From Mycobacterium palustre (GTDB taxonomy: Bacteria > Actinomycetota > Actinomycetes > Mycobacteriales > Mycobacteriaceae), in NCBI RefSeq assembly GCF_002101785.1, contig NZ_LQPJ01000021.1, positions 1-64,000 on the forward strand: a DNA stretch of 64,000 nucleotides, written 5' to 3'. A program made the position numbers and the translations under genes. Numbering within the stretch: position 1 is the first letter of the stretch; each line of letters starts with the position of its first letter. Positions 16,066-27,056 of this stretch are shown one piece after another. Under the pieces are notes generated by a model. It worked only from the letters and a program-made list of their open reading frames with translations. It did not search any database and was not told the DNA's origin.

Positions 16066-18210
16066 TCAGGTGAGCGACTCCGGCGGCAGGAAACGGTCGC
16101 CGTACTTGGCGGCCAGCTCGCGGGCCCGCGCCACGAAGGCGTCCTTGCCGATTCCGCCCGGCCCCTCGTAGCCGACGATGAACTGCGCGCTGCCGCCCGT
16201 CCACGGCGGGAAGCCAATGCCCATGATCGACCCGATGTTGGCGTCGGCGGTCGACGTCAGCACGCCCTCGTCGAGGCACTTCTGCGTCTCGAGCGCCTCG
16301 GCGAACAGCATGCGGTCGATCATGTCCTGCAGCGGCGGCTGCGAACTGCCGGAGTTGAACGTCTCGCGCAGGCCCGGCCACAACCGCGTGCGCTTGCCGT
16401 CGGGGTATTCGTAGAACCCGGCGCCCTTCAACCGGCCCGACCGCCCGATCTCGATCATCTTCTCGACGACGGCCTCGGCCGGGTGCGGCTCGTAGGTGCC
16501 GCCGGCGTCCTCGATGCCCTTGCGCGTGGCGACGGCGATCTTGTGCATCAGCTCCAGGTTGAGCTCGTCGGACAGCTGCAGCGGCGGCGCCGGGTAGCCG
16601 GCCTGCGAACCGGCATGCTCAATCGAAGCCGGCTCCACGCCCTCGCCGAGCATCGCCAGCGCCTCGTTGACGAACGTGCCGATGACGCGGCTGGTGAAGA
16701 AGCCGCGGCTGTCGTTGACCACGATCGGGGTCTTGCCGATGGCCAGCGTGTAGTCGAACACGCGGGCCAGCGCCTCGTCGGAAGTCTTCTCGCCCTTGAT
16801 GATTTCGACCAGCGGCATCTTGTCGACCGGCGAAAAGAAGTGGATCCCGATGAAGTCCTCCTGCCGCTTGACCCCGGCCGCCAGGCCGGTGATGGGCAGC
16901 GTGGAGGTGTTGGACCCGAGCAGCGCGTTGGGCTCGACGATGTCCTCGATCTCCTGAAACACCTGGTGTTTGAGTTCCTGGTTCTCGAACACCGCCTCGA
17001 TCACGAAGTCGACGCCCTTGAAGTCGGCCGCGTCCGCCGTCGGCGTGATGCGATCCAGCAGCGCCTTGCTCTTCTCCTCGGTGGTCTTGCCCCGCTGCAG
17101 CGCCTTGGCCTCAAGCTTTTCCGAGTAGCCCTTGCCCTTCTGCGCGGCCTCGATGCTGACGTCCTTCAGCACCACCTCGAAGCCGGCCTTGGCCGACACG
17201 TACGCGATGCCGGCGCCCATCATGCCCGCGCCCAGCACGCCGATCTTGTTGATCTTGACCGGCTCGATGCCGTCCGGCCGCGACCCGCCGCCGTTGATTG
17301 CCTGCAGGTCGAAGAAGAACGCCTGGATCATGTTCTTGGCGACCTGGCCGGTGACCAGCGAGGCGAAGTATCGGCTCTCGATGCGGCTGGCGGTGTCAAA
17401 GTCCACCTGCGCGCCCTCGACGGCGGCGGCCAGGATGGCCCGCGGCGCCGGCATCGGAGCGCCCTTTAGCTGCTTGCGCAGCAGCGCCGGGAACGACGGC
17501 AGGATCGCGGCGAGCGAGGGGCTGGACGGGGAGCCGCCCGGCATCTTATAGCCCTTCTTGTCCCAAGGCTGTTCGTGCGCCTCGGGATTGGCCTTGATCC
17601 ACGCCTTCGCCGCGGGCACCAGCTCATCGACCGAGCCGACGAGCTCGTCGACCAGCCCGATCTCCTTGGCCTTGTCAGGCTTGAAGCGGGTGCCCTGCGA
17701 GAGCACATTCATGAACGCGTTCTGGATGCCGAACATCCGCACGGTGCGGGCTACCCCACCACCGCCGGGCAACAACCCCAGCGTCACTTCGGGCAGCCCG
17801 ACAACGAGGCCCTTGACGTCGGCGACGATGCGGTGGTGACACGCGAGCGCGATCTCCAGGCCGCCACCCAACGCGGCGCCGTTGATGGCCGCCACCACCG
17901 GCTTGCCCAGGGTCTCCAGCGCCCGCAGGTCGCGCTTGACCGCTTCGACGGTGTCGAATGCTTCGCCGGCGTCCTCGGGCCCGAGGTTGATCATGCTCTT
18001 CAGGTCACCACCGGCGAAGAAGGTCTTCTTCGCGCTGGTGATCACCACACCGGTGATCGAATCCTTCTCCGCGACAAGGCGTTCGACGGCCTTGTGCATG
18101 GACTCCTTGTAATGCTCGTTCATCACGTTGGCCGACCCGGTGGGGTCGTCCATGGTCAGGGTGACGATGCCGTCGGCGTCCTGGTCCCACTGAATGGTGT
18201 TCTCTGCCAT
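16066..18210 (-). CDS. fadB: FadB, fatty-acid beta-oxidation multifunctional protein
   Basis: A 714-residue two-domain enzyme: enoyl-CoA hydratase (residues 1-190; ALGGGLEIALACHHRIVAD oxyanion region) and 3-hydroxyacyl-CoA dehydrogenase (NAD-binding GVLGAGMMGAGIAYVSAKAG near residue 330, then VFENQELKHQVFQEIE and the GIHFFSPVDKMPLVEII catalytic histidine region). With FadA it forms the trifunctional beta-oxidation complex. The ATG at 18210 starts MAENTIQWDQDADG; upstream sequence belongs to fadA. The 5-base gap to fadA indicates one transcript. This is the Rv0860 orthologue, but in this genome ercc3 is about 10 kb away instead of adjacent. Confidence 0.97.
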   Translation of the reverse strand: MAENTIQWDQDADGIVTLTMDDPTGSANVMNEHYKESMHKAVERLVAEKDSITGVVITSAKKTFFAGGDLKSMINLGPEDAGEAFDTVEAVKRDLRALETLGKPVVAAINGAALGGGLEIALACHHRIVADVKGLVVGLPEVTLGLLPGGGGVARTVRMFGIQNAFMNVLSQGTRFKPDKAKEIGLVDELVGSVDELVPAAKAWIKANPEAHEQPWDKKGYKMPGGSPSSPSLAAILPSFPALLRKQLKGAPMPAPRAILAAAVEGAQVDFDTASRIESRYFASLVTGQVAKNMIQAFFFDLQAINGGGSRPDGIEPVKINKIGVLGAGMMGAGIAYVSAKAGFEVVLKDVSIEAAQKGKGYSEKLEAKALQRGKTTEEKSKALLDRITPTADAADFKGVDFVIEAVFENQELKHQVFQEIEDIVEPNALLGSNTSTLPITGLAAGVKRQEDFIGIHFFSPVDKMPLVEIIKGEKTSDEALARVFDYTLAIGKTPIVVNDSRGFFTSRVIGTFVNEALAMLGEGVEPASIEHAGSQAGYPAPPLQLSDELNLELMHKIAVATRKGIEDAGGTYEPHPAEAVVEKMIEIGRSGRLKGAGFYEYPDGKRTRLWPGLRETFNSGSSQPPLQDMIDRMLFAEALETQKCLDEGVLTSTADANIGSIMGIGFPPWTGGSAQFIVGYEGPGGIGKDAFVARARELAAKYGDRFLPPESLT

Positions 18211-18215
18211 GGTTG

Positions 18216-19427
<1,212 letters not shown>

Positions 19428-19647
19428 GTCGACTTCCTCTTCGGGATTTGGGGTAGGTCCGTCCTAAAACACTAGGTCCAGTACCGGCCACCCTAACAGG
19501 GCGCCCGTCCAACCTGTTGGTTGGGCGCAACCGCGCAGGTCAGCAGCCGGTGACGGCGCCGCACGCCACGCTGACGTGGCTCTGGGCGCTTCACGTGGCG
19601 CTGGCGTGACGCCCGCGGCGGGCACCGCGAAGATAGGCTCGATCCCC

Positions 19648-20820
19648 ATGACGACGGTGTCGCGACTGCGGCCCTACGCCACCACGGTGTTCGCCGAAAT
19701 GTCGGCGCTGGCCGCCCGGATCGGCGCGGTGAACCTCGGTCAGGGCTTTCCCGACGAGGACGGGCCACCGGCGCTGCTGAAGGCCGCCCAAGACGCGATC
19801 GCCGACGGCGCCAACCAGTACCCGCCCGGCATCGGCGTCGCCCCGCTGCGCCACGCCGTCGCCGCGCACCGGCGGCGACACTTCGGCGTCGAGTACGACC
19901 CCGATACCGAGATATTGGTGACCGTCGGCGCCACCGAGGCGATCGCGGCGTCGGTGATCGGGCTGATCGAGCCCGGCTCGGAGGTCGTGCTGATCGAGCC
20001 CTTCTACGACTCCTACTCGCCGGTGGTGGCGATGGCCGGCGCGCACCGGGTGACGGTGCCGCTGGTCGCCGATGGGCGCGGCTTCGCCCTGGACGCCGAC
20101 GCCTTGCGGCGCGCGGTTACGCCCAGAACGCGCGCGCTGATCGTCAACTCGCCGCACAACCCGACCGGCACCGTGCTCAGCGCGGCGGAGCTGGCCGCCA
20201 TCGCCGAGATCGCGGTCGCCGCCGACCTGCTCGTGATCACCGACGAGGTCTACGAGCACCTCGTCTACGACCGCCACCGGCACCTGCCGCTGGCCGGCTT
20301 CGACGGCATGGCCGAGCGCACGATCACCATCTCCAGCGCGGCCAAGATGTTCAACTGCACCGGCTGGAAGATCGGATGGGCTTGCGGCCCAGCGCAACTC
20401 ATCGCCGGCGTGCGCGCGGCCAAGCAGTACTTGAGCTACGTCGGCGGCGCGCCGTTTCAACCCGCGGTCGCGCTCGCGCTCGACACCGAGGACGCGTGGG
20501 TCGACGAGCTGCGCCGCTCGCTGCGGGCCAGGCGCGATCGACTGGCCGCGGGGCTGACCGACATCGGCTTCGCGGTGCACGACAGCGCCGGCACCTACTT
20601 CCTGTGCGCCGATCCCCGCCCCCTCGGGTACGACGACAGCACCGCGTTCTGTGCGGCGCTCCCGGAAAAGGTGGGCGTGGCCGCCATCCCGATGTCGGCG
20701 TTCTGCGATCCCGCGGCACCGCACGCCGACATGTGGAATCACTTGGTGCGCTTCACTTTCTGCAAACGTGACGACACCTTGGACGAGGCCATCAGGCGGC
20801 TGGCGGCGCTGAGACGCTAA
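19648..20820 (+). CDS. dapC: Class I aminotransferase (DapC, Rv0858c-like)
   Basis: A 390-residue PLP-dependent aminotransferase. Evident are GAVNLGQGFPDEDGP, the VTVGATEAIAASVIGL loop, NSPHNPTGTVL (Asn and Arg contact region), ITDEVYEHLVYD (Asp-Tyr of PLP site) and SSAAKMFNCTGWKIGW with the Schiff-base lysine near residue 232. The M. tuberculosis orthologue is annotated as N-succinyldiaminopimelate aminotransferase (lysine/peptidoglycan pathway). The ATG at 19648 gives family length; upstream in-frame codons are within the divergent promoter region. Its stop overlaps that of the convergent SRPBCC gene. Confidence 0.92.
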   Translation: MTTVSRLRPYATTVFAEMSALAARIGAVNLGQGFPDEDGPPALLKAAQDAIADGANQYPPGIGVAPLRHAVAAHRRRHFGVEYDPDTEILVTVGATEAIAASVIGLIEPGSEVVLIEPFYDSYSPVVAMAGAHRVTVPLVADGRGFALDADALRRAVTPRTRALIVNSPHNPTGTVLSAAELAAIAEIAVAADLLVITDEVYEHLVYDRHRHLPLAGFDGMAERTITISSAAKMFNCTGWKIGWACGPAQLIAGVRAAKQYLSYVGGAPFQPAVALALDTEDAWVDELRRSLRARRDRLAAGLTDIGFAVHDSAGTYFLCADPRPLGYDDSTAFCAALPEKVGVAAIPMSAFCDPAAPHADMWNHLVRFTFCKRDDTLDEAIRRLAALRR

Positions 20821-21257
20821 GCCTCCGAGCCCGTCACCCGCCACCGCAGTCCCTCGAGCGCGGCGCGCAGGATCTTCTTGCGGGCCCGGTTGATCACAAA
20901 CTCCGGCAACGGCGCGGAAGGTTCCACGGTGATCCCGAATCGCACGCGGGTCCTGTTGTCCCCCTCGCGGATCAGGTTGTACTCGCCGTGCTGGCCGCGT
21001 TGGTGAATGGTCTTCTTGGCGTCCCACACCATCCAGTCCGGGCCCCAGTGGTACTCGAGCATTTGGGTGTCGATGATGCCCATCACCCGGATCGTCACCT
21101 TCACGTGGCGCGGCAGTCCGTCGGGATAGCTGTCGATGACCTCAACCTTTTTGTGCACCGCCGACCACGACGGCACGGTGTCCATGTCGGCCAGCGCCTC
21201 CATGATCGATTCCGGGGGCGCGTCAATGACGATCTCCGACGACGCTTGAACGGCCAC
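20817..21257 (-). CDS. SRPBCC (START/polyketide-cyclase-like) lipid-binding protein 1
   Basis: A 146-residue protein of the SRPBCC fold, a deep hydrophobic-pocket fold for lipid or polyketide ligands. It has ASSEIVIDAPPESIMEALADMDTVPSWSAVHKKVEVID at the start and DGLPRHVKVTIRVMG, then LEYHWGPDWMVWD. It is one of three paralogues in this cluster; its closest neighbour (21297-21740) shares the same layout and the EYHWGPDW core. It corresponds to one of Rv0856/Rv0857/Rv0854. The gene ends over the dapC stop. The ligand is unknown. Confidence 0.88.
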   Translation of the reverse strand: MAVQASSEIVIDAPPESIMEALADMDTVPSWSAVHKKVEVIDSYPDGLPRHVKVTIRVMGIIDTQMLEYHWGPDWMVWDAKKTIHQRGQHGEYNLIREGDNRTRVRFGITVEPSAPLPEFVINRARKKILRAALEGLRWRVTGSEA

Positions 21258-21296
21258 TGCTACAAAATTAATCCCATCAGGAGCTGCTGGCGGTGA

Positions 21297-21740
21297 TTAA
21301 GTGTGCCCGCCGCGCTGCAAAAGCCCGCTGAGCCCCTTCACCGCGGCGTCGAGGACGTGGGCCGCCTGCCGCTTGACGACGAAGCCGGGAATGGGACCGG
21401 CCGGTTCGACGGTGATGTCAAAGCGCACCCGCGTCTTGTCGAGACCCTCGGGTTTGACGTTGTACTCGACATGCTGGCCATGCTGCCGTGCCGTGCCGGT
21501 CGCGTCCCACACCACCCAGTCGGGACCCCAGTGGTATTCCAGCACCTCTTTGTCGACGAGCCCGAAAGTCTTGACGGTGGCCTTGACGTGGTGGGGCCTT
21601 CCGTCGGGATAACGGTCGATCACTTCCAGCTGTCGGTGTAGCGGCGACCACGATGACAGCAGGCCGACATCTGTCAGCGCCTCCATGACCTGTTCTGGCG
21701 ACGCGTCGACGACAAATTCCCGTGATGCTTTTACGGCCAC
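21297..21740 (-). CDS. SRPBCC lipid-binding protein 2
   Basis: A 147-residue paralogue of the downstream gene: ASREFVVDASPEQVMEALTDVGLLSSWSPLHRQLEVIDRYPDG, then LEYHWGPDWVVWDATG and the C-terminal helix PGFVVKRQAAHVLDAAVKGL that closes the pocket. The two genes are 39 bases apart on the same strand and probably arose by tandem duplication. Their position just after far suggests a role around acyl-CoA or methyl-branched lipid handling, which is inference only. Confidence 0.88.
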   Translation of the reverse strand: MAVKASREFVVDASPEQVMEALTDVGLLSSWSPLHRQLEVIDRYPDGRPHHVKATVKTFGLVDKEVLEYHWGPDWVVWDATGTARQHGQHVEYNVKPEGLDKTRVRFDITVEPAGPIPGFVVKRQAAHVLDAAVKGLSGLLQRGGHT

Positions 21741-21798
21741 TGCCGATAAAGTAGCAACGGCACCGGCCAGGTGATCGGTGTTTGCCGTAAAACCCTGC

Positions 21799-22878
21799 CT
21801 ACCAGTCGATTTCGTCGAGCGGTGTGGTGGTCGGCGGGGGCGGCCCGACGGGCCCGGCGGGCGTGCGGGAAAACCGCGGCGCCGGCGCGGCCTGCTCGAC
21901 GCCGTGGGCGGTGATCACCGTCGACCGCGCCTTCAAGTGTTCGTCGGTCGCGGCTTCGGTCCACGTCAGCACCGGGGTGACACAGGCGTCGGTGCCGGCG
22001 AATACCTCGGTCCACTCGTCGCGGGTCTTACTGGCGAACCGCTCGGCGAACAGCTCGTACATCCGTGGGTAGGAGCCGATGTCGAGCTGGCCGGGCACCT
22101 CGTCGGGCGCCAGGCCCAGGCCGGTCAGCAGCGCGGCGAAGAACTGCGGCTCGATGGCGCCGACGGCCACGTACTTCCCGTCTGCGGTCTCATAGCAGCG
22201 ATAGAACGGGGCGCCGCCGTCGAGCAGGAACGATTCGCGCTGATCGCGCAGCGCGCCGGTGGACTTCATGGTCCACATCACTTGGGCCAGCACGCTGACC
22301 CCGTCCACCATCGCCGCGTCGATCACCTGCCCCTTACCGGACCGCTCCCGCTCGTACAGCGCGGCGACGATGCCCAGCAGCACCAGCATCGAGCCGCCGC
22401 CGAAGTCGGCGACCAGGTTCAGCGGCGGCATCGGCGGCCGGTCCCGATAGCCCAGCGCCGAGAGGGCACCGGTCTGCGACAGGTAGTTGATGTCGTGGCC
22501 CGCCGTGGACGCCAGCGGCCCCTCCTGACCCCAGCCGGTGATCCGCGCGAAGACCAGCCGCGGGTTGACCGCGGCGCAGTCGTCGGGCCCGATGCCGAGC
22601 CGCTCGCAGGTGCCCGGCCGAAAACAGTCCAGCAGCACGTCGGCCTTGGCGGCGAGCTCCAGCAGCCTGCCCGGCTGCGCCTTCACGTCCAGGTCGACGA
22701 TCCGCTTCCCGCGGTGCAGCAGGTCGCGGTCCTCGGGCGGCATCACCAAACCACCGGGGCGCCGAACGCGCACCACATCGGCGCCGAGGTCGGCGAGCAC
22801 CATCCCGGCGTGCGGGCCCGGTCCGATGCCGCCGAGTTCGATCACCCTGACCCCGGCCAGCGGTCCCCCGCCGGTCAC
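21799..22878 (-). CDS. far: CoA-transferase/alpha-methylacyl-CoA racemase family protein (Far)
   Basis: A 359-residue CaiB/BaiF family III protein of the alpha-methylacyl-CoA racemase subgroup, which inverts the 2-methyl centre of branched acyl-CoAs for beta-oxidation. The family start GPLAGVRVIELGGIGPGPHAGMVLADLGADVVRV, the GKRIVDLDVKAQPG segment and the HDINYLSQTGALSALG active-site region (Asp of the racemase-type HD pair) are visible. The GTG at 22878 begins VTGGGPLAG and lies 4 bases after the upstream SRPBCC stop. It corresponds to Rv0855 (far). Confidence 0.92.
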   Translation of the reverse strand: MTGGGPLAGVRVIELGGIGPGPHAGMVLADLGADVVRVRRPGGLVMPPEDRDLLHRGKRIVDLDVKAQPGRLLELAAKADVLLDCFRPGTCERLGIGPDDCAAVNPRLVFARITGWGQEGPLASTAGHDINYLSQTGALSALGYRDRPPMPPLNLVADFGGGSMLVLLGIVAALYERERSGKGQVIDAAMVDGVSVLAQVMWTMKSTGALRDQRESFLLDGGAPFYRCYETADGKYVAVGAIEPQFFAALLTGLGLAPDEVPGQLDIGSYPRMYELFAERFASKTRDEWTEVFAGTDACVTPVLTWTEAATDEHLKARSTVITAHGVEQAAPAPRFSRTPAGPVGPPPPTTTPLDEIDW

Positions 22879-22882
22879 CGTG

Positions 22883-23326
22883 TCAGTTGCCCTTCTTGAC
22901 CTGCAGCACCCGCTCGCGCAGCGCCTTGGTGGCCGAGTCGATCGTGCCCTTGACGGCGCGCTTGAGCACGAAGCCGGGCAGCGGAACGTTTGGGTCCACG
23001 GTGATCTGCATCTTGACCAAGGTGCTGTCGCCCTGTGGGACAAGGGTGTACTTGCCGTCCTGTGACTTCTGCTGGCCCGAGCTGACCAGCGTCCAGCTCA
23101 CGTCGTTGCCGCTCCAGGTGTAGGCGACCACCTGTTCGTCGGTGATGCCCGCTGTCCGGACCTTCATCTTGACCTTGCGGGGCCGACCGTCCTCGCCCGT
23201 CTCGAGCACTTCCGCGCCTTGATGGGGGTCCGACCATTCGGGCATCGCTTCGAAATCGGCGATGACGTCCAGAATCTCCTCGGGGCTGGCTTCGATGACG
23301 ATGTCGTGGGATTCCTTGATGGCCAT
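22883..23326 (-). CDS. SRPBCC lipid-binding protein 3
   Basis: The third SRPBCC-fold protein of the cluster, 147 residues: KESHDIVIEASPEEILDVIADFEAMPEWSDPHQGAEVLETGEDGRPRKVKMKVRTAGITDEQ, with a closing helix VPLPGFVLKRAVKGTIDSATKALRERVLQVKKG. It is more distant from the other two. ATG 23326 (MAIKESHD) is used; three codons further upstream is another possible start. It leads the SRPBCC-far unit and is divergent from kdc, with 61 bases of shared control sequence. Confidence 0.88.
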   Translation of the reverse strand: MAIKESHDIVIEASPEEILDVIADFEAMPEWSDPHQGAEVLETGEDGRPRKVKMKVRTAGITDEQVVAYTWSGNDVSWTLVSSGQQKSQDGKYTLVPQGDSTLVKMQITVDPNVPLPGFVLKRAVKGTIDSATKALRERVLQVKKGN

Positions 23327-23387
23327 GGCCCGCATGGTATAGCCGAAACGGTAGGCCCGCCGGAACCGCTTCGCCGGGGGTAGCGTC

Positions 23388-25088
23388 GTGCGTGTGACAG
23401 ATCCCCTCCTCAGCCCGGCCGATCCCGTCTACACCGTCGGGGACTATCTGTTGGACCGCCTCGCCGAGCTCGGCGTATCCGAGATCTTCGGCGTTCCCGG
23501 CGACTACAACCTGGCATTTCTGGATCACATCGTCGCTCATCCCACGATTCGGTGGGTGGGCAGCTCGAACGAGCTCAACGCCGGCTACGCGGCCGACGGG
23601 TATGGGCGGTTGCGCGGAATGTCCGCCGTGGTAACGACATTCGGGGTGGGCGAACTGTCGGCGACCAACGCGATCGCGGGCAGTTACGCCGAGCACGTGC
23701 CCGTCGTGCACATCGTCGGCTGCCCTTCCAAGGACGCGCAGGCCACCCGGCGCGCGCTACACCATTCGCTCGGGGACGGGGATTTCGAGCACTTCTTCCG
23801 GATCAGCCGCGAAATCACCTGCGCCCAAGCAAATCTCATGCCCGCGACGGCGTGCAGGGAGATCGACCGGGTGCTGTCGGAAGTGCGCGAACAGAAGCGG
23901 CCCGGCTACCTCCTGCTGTCGACCGACGTGGCGCGCTTCCCCACCGAACCGCCCACCGACCCATTGCCCCGCTACGCCGGCGGCACCAGCCCACGCGCGC
24001 TGGCCATGTTCGTCGAAGCGGCCGCCGGCCTCATCGGCGACCACCGGCTGACCGTGCTCGCCGATCTGCTGGTCCACCGCCTGCACGCCGTCAAGGAGCT
24101 CGAGGCGTTGCTGGCGGCGGACGTGGTGCCGCACGCCACGCTGATGTGGGGAAAGAGCCTGCTCGACGAGAGCTCGCCCAACTTCCTGGGGATCTACGCC
24201 GGTGCGGCCAGCGCCGAATGGGTCCGCAGGGCTATCGAAGAGGCGCCGGTGCTGGTGACGGCGGGCGTGGTGTTCACCGATATGGTCAGCGGCTTCTTCA
24301 GCCAGCGCATCGACCCGGCCCGCACCATCGACGTGGGACAATACCAAAGCAGTGTCGCCGGTGAGGTCTTCGCGCCGCTGGAAATGGGCGCCGCCCTCGA
24401 GGCGCTGGCCACCATCCTGGCCCGCCGCGGCATCACCTCACCGCCGGTGGCGCCGCCGCCCGCCGAGCCCCCGCCGCCGACCCCGCCGCGCGACCAACCG
24501 CTCACCCAGCAGATGGTCTGGGACCGGCTGTGCGTCGCGCTCACGCCGGGCAACGTGGTCCTCGCCGATCAGGGAACGTCGTTCTACGGCATGGCGGATC
24601 ACCGGCTGCCGAACGGGGTCACCTTCATCGGTCAACCGCTCTGGGGCTCAATCGGTTACACGCTGCCCGCGGCCGTCGGGGCGGCGCTGGCACACCCGGA
24701 CCGCCGGACGGTGCTGCTGATCGGCGACGGTGCCGCCCAGCTGACCATCCAGGAGCTGGGCACCTTCTCGCGCGAAGGCCTGGCCCCGGTCATCGTGGTG
24801 GTCAACAACGACGGCTACACCGTCGAGCGGGCCATTCACGGCGAGACCGCCCCCTACAACGACATCGTCAGCTGGAAGTGGACCGACATCCCGAACACCC
24901 TCGGCGTCAAAAATCACCTGGCGTTCCGGGCGCAGACCTACGGCGAGCTCGACGACGCATTCACCGCGGCCGCCGAGCACCGGGACCGCATGGTGTTCGT
25001 CGAGGTGGTCTTGCCGCGCCTCGAGATCCCGCGCCTGCTCGGCCAACTCGTCGGGTCCATGTCCCCCGAAGGCAGCGCGCGCCGCTGA
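23388..25088 (+). CDS. kdc: Alpha-keto-acid decarboxylase
   Basis: A 566-residue thiamine-diphosphate enzyme of the pyruvate/indolepyruvate decarboxylase type, which decarboxylates branched-chain and aromatic 2-keto acids to aldehydes. The catalytic Glu lies in [16 protein letters not shown], tandem His in [16 protein letters not shown], and the TPP-Mg motif is [15 protein letters not shown] to [11 protein letters not shown] near residue 450. The sequence closely matches Rv0853c. Start is GTG 23388; a GTG two codons later (23394) is an equally good candidate. A Pro-rich linker near residue 345 is a species variation. It ends the conserved backbone. Confidence 0.96.
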   Translation: MRVTDPLLSPADPVYTVGDYLLDRLAELGVSEIFGVPGDYNLAFLDHIVAHPTIRWVGSSNELNAGYAADGYGRLRGMSAVVTTFGVGELSATNAIAGSYAEHVPVVHIVGCPSKDAQATRRALHHSLGDGDFEHFFRISREITCAQANLMPATACREIDRVLSEVREQKRPGYLLLSTDVARFPTEPPTDPLPRYAGGTSPRALAMFVEAAAGLIGDHRLTVLADLLVHRLHAVKELEALLAADVVPHATLMWGKSLLDESSPNFLGIYAGAASAEWVRRAIEEAPVLVTAGVVFTDMVSGFFSQRIDPARTIDVGQYQSSVAGEVFAPLEMGAALEALATILARRGITSPPVAPPPAEPPPPTPPRDQPLTQQMVWDRLCVALTPGNVVLADQGTSFYGMADHRLPNGVTFIGQPLWGSIGYTLPAAVGAALAHPDRRTVLLIGDGAAQLTIQELGTFSREGLAPVIVVVNNDGYTVERAIHGETAPYNDIVSWKWTDIPNTLGVKNHLAFRAQTYGELDDAFTAAAEHRDRMVFVEVVLPRLEIPRLLGQLVGSMSPEGSARR

Positions 25089-25095
25089 GGACGCT

Positions 25096-26391
25096 TCATT
25101 GCACCCGAGCGTCGCGCGGCGTGAATTCGAGGTGCAGCGACGTCAGTCCCCGAAGGATCCACAACGGGACGTACCGAAACCGCCGCGCGCCGGGCGGCCC
25201 GTGTGTGGCTTCGCAAATCCGGAGGTCGGCCGTGCGTTCGAGGAGCCGTTCGATACTGACCCGCGCTTCGATCCGGGCAAGCGGACCGCCCGGGCAACTG
25301 TGCACGCCGCGCCCGAAGGAAACGTTGTGGCGCGCATTGGGCCGGTCCGCGTGAAATTCGGCGGGACACACGAAATGGTCGGGATCGCGGTTGGCCGCTC
25401 CCGGCAGCAGCATCACGGTGGTCCCCGCGGGTAACTCCACACCGGCGAGCGTGGTTGCGACCCGGGTCATTCGGAAGTCGCTTTTGATCGGCCCCTCGAA
25501 CCGCAGCATCTCCTCCACGAAATTAGGGACTCGTTCTGGGCTGTCTCGCAACATGTTCTGCAGTTCGGGCCGCTCGGCCAGCACCCGCATCGAGCCGGTC
25601 AGCAGCTTCGCCGTCGTCTCGTGCCCGGCGATGAACAAAAACGTCGCGATCCGCACGACATCCACCACCGGGGGCAGCGAGCCGTCCGGGAACTCAGCGC
25701 TGGCCAATTGGGTCAAGATGTCGTCGCGGGGATTGGCCCGCCGGTCCTCGATGTAGCCCGTGAACCACTTGTCCAGGTAGGAAAGCGGATTCATGTCTAC
25801 CGACCCGTTGTCGTCCGAGGTGACCCACGGCTGGTCGGCGGTGGGGCCGCCGCCGGCGAGCAGCGCCCGAAACATCGGGTGGTCTTGCTCGGGAACGCCG
25901 AGCAGGTCCGCGATGACCAGGAGCGGGAACGGCTGGCCGTAAGCGCTCAGGAACTCGCAGCGTTGGTCGCCGATGAACTCGTCGATCAACCGGTCCGCCA
26001 GCCGCCACATGAAGGCTTCGTTTTCCTTGAGCCTCTTCGGGGTGAACAGGCCATTGAGCAGGCTGCGGTGGGCGGTGTGCCTCGGTGGGTCGAACGACAC
26101 CAGGTGCTCGCTCATCGGGAATTGGGCGCGATGTGTCTCGATCTGCTCACCGATGTCGCGACCGTCGTGCGAAAAGGGCAGTGGAAACGGCCCCAGTGAC
26201 GAATTGATCGACGAAAAAGTTTGGTGATCGCGGTACACCGCGGCCAGTTCGTTGTAGCCGGTGACCGCCACCAGCCCGCTCCGCGGGTCTCGCCAGACCG
26301 GGCCTTGCTCGCGCAGGTACTCGTAGTACGGGTAGGGATCGTCGACGACGGAACGGTCGGTGAAGAAGTCGATCTGATCGAATTCGACCAT
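25096..26391 (-). CDS. Cytochrome P450 (first of two related P450s)
   Basis: A 431-residue soluble bacterial P450. The I-helix motif is AGHETTAKLL, the ExxR is in EEMLRFEGP context, and the haem loop VSFGRGVHSCPGGPLAR places the thiolate Cys near residue 365. The N-terminus FDQIDFFTDRSVVDDPYPYYEYLREQGPV closely parallels the P450 at 33248-34525, with shared FMWRLADR and ANPRDD segments, so the two are paralogues of one family. Of the starts, ATG 26391 is preferred for the AAAGG ribosome-binding site ten bases upstream. It is divergent from a TetR gene. Substrate and redox partner are not encoded next to it. Confidence 0.93.
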   Translation of the reverse strand: MVEFDQIDFFTDRSVVDDPYPYYEYLREQGPVWRDPRSGLVAVTGYNELAAVYRDHQTFSSINSSLGPFPLPFSHDGRDIGEQIETHRAQFPMSEHLVSFDPPRHTAHRSLLNGLFTPKRLKENEAFMWRLADRLIDEFIGDQRCEFLSAYGQPFPLLVIADLLGVPEQDHPMFRALLAGGGPTADQPWVTSDDNGSVDMNPLSYLDKWFTGYIEDRRANPRDDILTQLASAEFPDGSLPPVVDVVRIATFLFIAGHETTAKLLTGSMRVLAERPELQNMLRDSPERVPNFVEEMLRFEGPIKSDFRMTRVATTLAGVELPAGTTVMLLPGAANRDPDHFVCPAEFHADRPNARHNVSFGRGVHSCPGGPLARIEARVSIERLLERTADLRICEATHGPPGARRFRYVPLWILRGLTSLHLEFTPRDARVQ

Positions 26392-26471
26392 CTGGCAGAG
26401 CCTTTCACGCATCTCTGGCGGGCCGGCGCAATTCGCGAGTCAGCGGGACCGACGGCCGGCGCGTGCGCTAA

Positions 26472-26510
26472 ACTTAACAGATTTAACATAAAACGTAAAG
26501 GATGTAAACT
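26472..26510. promoter_or_regulatory. AT-rich imperfect inverted repeat, probable TetR operator
   Basis: ACTTAACAGATTTAAC (26472-26487) matches the reverse complement of GTAAAGGATGTAAACT (26495-26510) at 10 of 16 positions. It lies in the divergent P450/TetR interval immediately before the TetR start, in an AT-rich stretch that stands out from the GC-rich surroundings. Its CTTAAC half-sites recall the operator at 13831-13877. Confidence 0.4.
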
Positions 26511-27056
26511 ATGCGGCGGACGTCGCACCACGCGCGGGAAGCCAGGTGGCTGCGGATTCTCCAGGCCACCGCCGAGGTATTGGGCAGGCATGGGCACAGC
26601 AAGCTCAACCTCTCCGACGTCGCGGCGCAGGCGGGCATTTCGCGGCCCACCCTCTACACCTTCTTCGCTTCCAAGGAGGAGTTGCTCGACGCGTTCAGCC
26701 TCTACGAGCAGGAACTGTTAAGCCGCGAATTGGCGAGCGTCACAGCGGGTCTCGTCGGACAGCAGCGGCTCGACGCGACGTTGGGCTTCATGGTGGGCAT
26801 CCATGAGTCGCGCAGGTTGCGCCGGATGGTCGACGTCGAACCCCACGCGGTGCTGGCGCAGATGTCGCGCGCGTTGCCGGCGTTGTGCCAGCTGTTTTTG
26901 CCCGCGTTCGAGGGTGCCGTGCGCGACCCCGTCGTCGCGACCGCCGCGGCGGTCCGCATCGGGGTGTGCCACTACCTGGTTCCCGGTGCCGACGGCGAGC
27001 AGCTGCTCGCCCAGCTGCGCCTGGCGACGTACGGGTCGGTCGTCGAAGCCGCGTGA
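26511..27056 (+). CDS. TetR-family regulator, divergent from a P450
   Basis: A 181-residue TetR-type regulator with a normal N-terminal helix-turn-helix (ILQATAEVLGRHGHSKLNLSDVAAQAGISRPTLYTFFASKEELLDAF, residues 16-62). The ligand domain is not recognised. It is divergent from the P450 at 25096-26391; the 119 bases between the starts hold the AT-rich inverted repeat, so I infer that it controls the P450 and itself. Its start ATG is directly after the repeat, so its own translation or transcription would be blocked on binding. No other regulatory feature is visible. Confidence 0.9.
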   Translation: MRRTSHHAREARWLRILQATAEVLGRHGHSKLNLSDVAAQAGISRPTLYTFFASKEELLDAFSLYEQELLSRELASVTAGLVGQQRLDATLGFMVGIHESRRLRRMVDVEPHAVLAQMSRALPALCQLFLPAFEGAVRDPVVATAAAVRIGVCHYLVPGADGEQLLAQLRLATYGSVVEAA

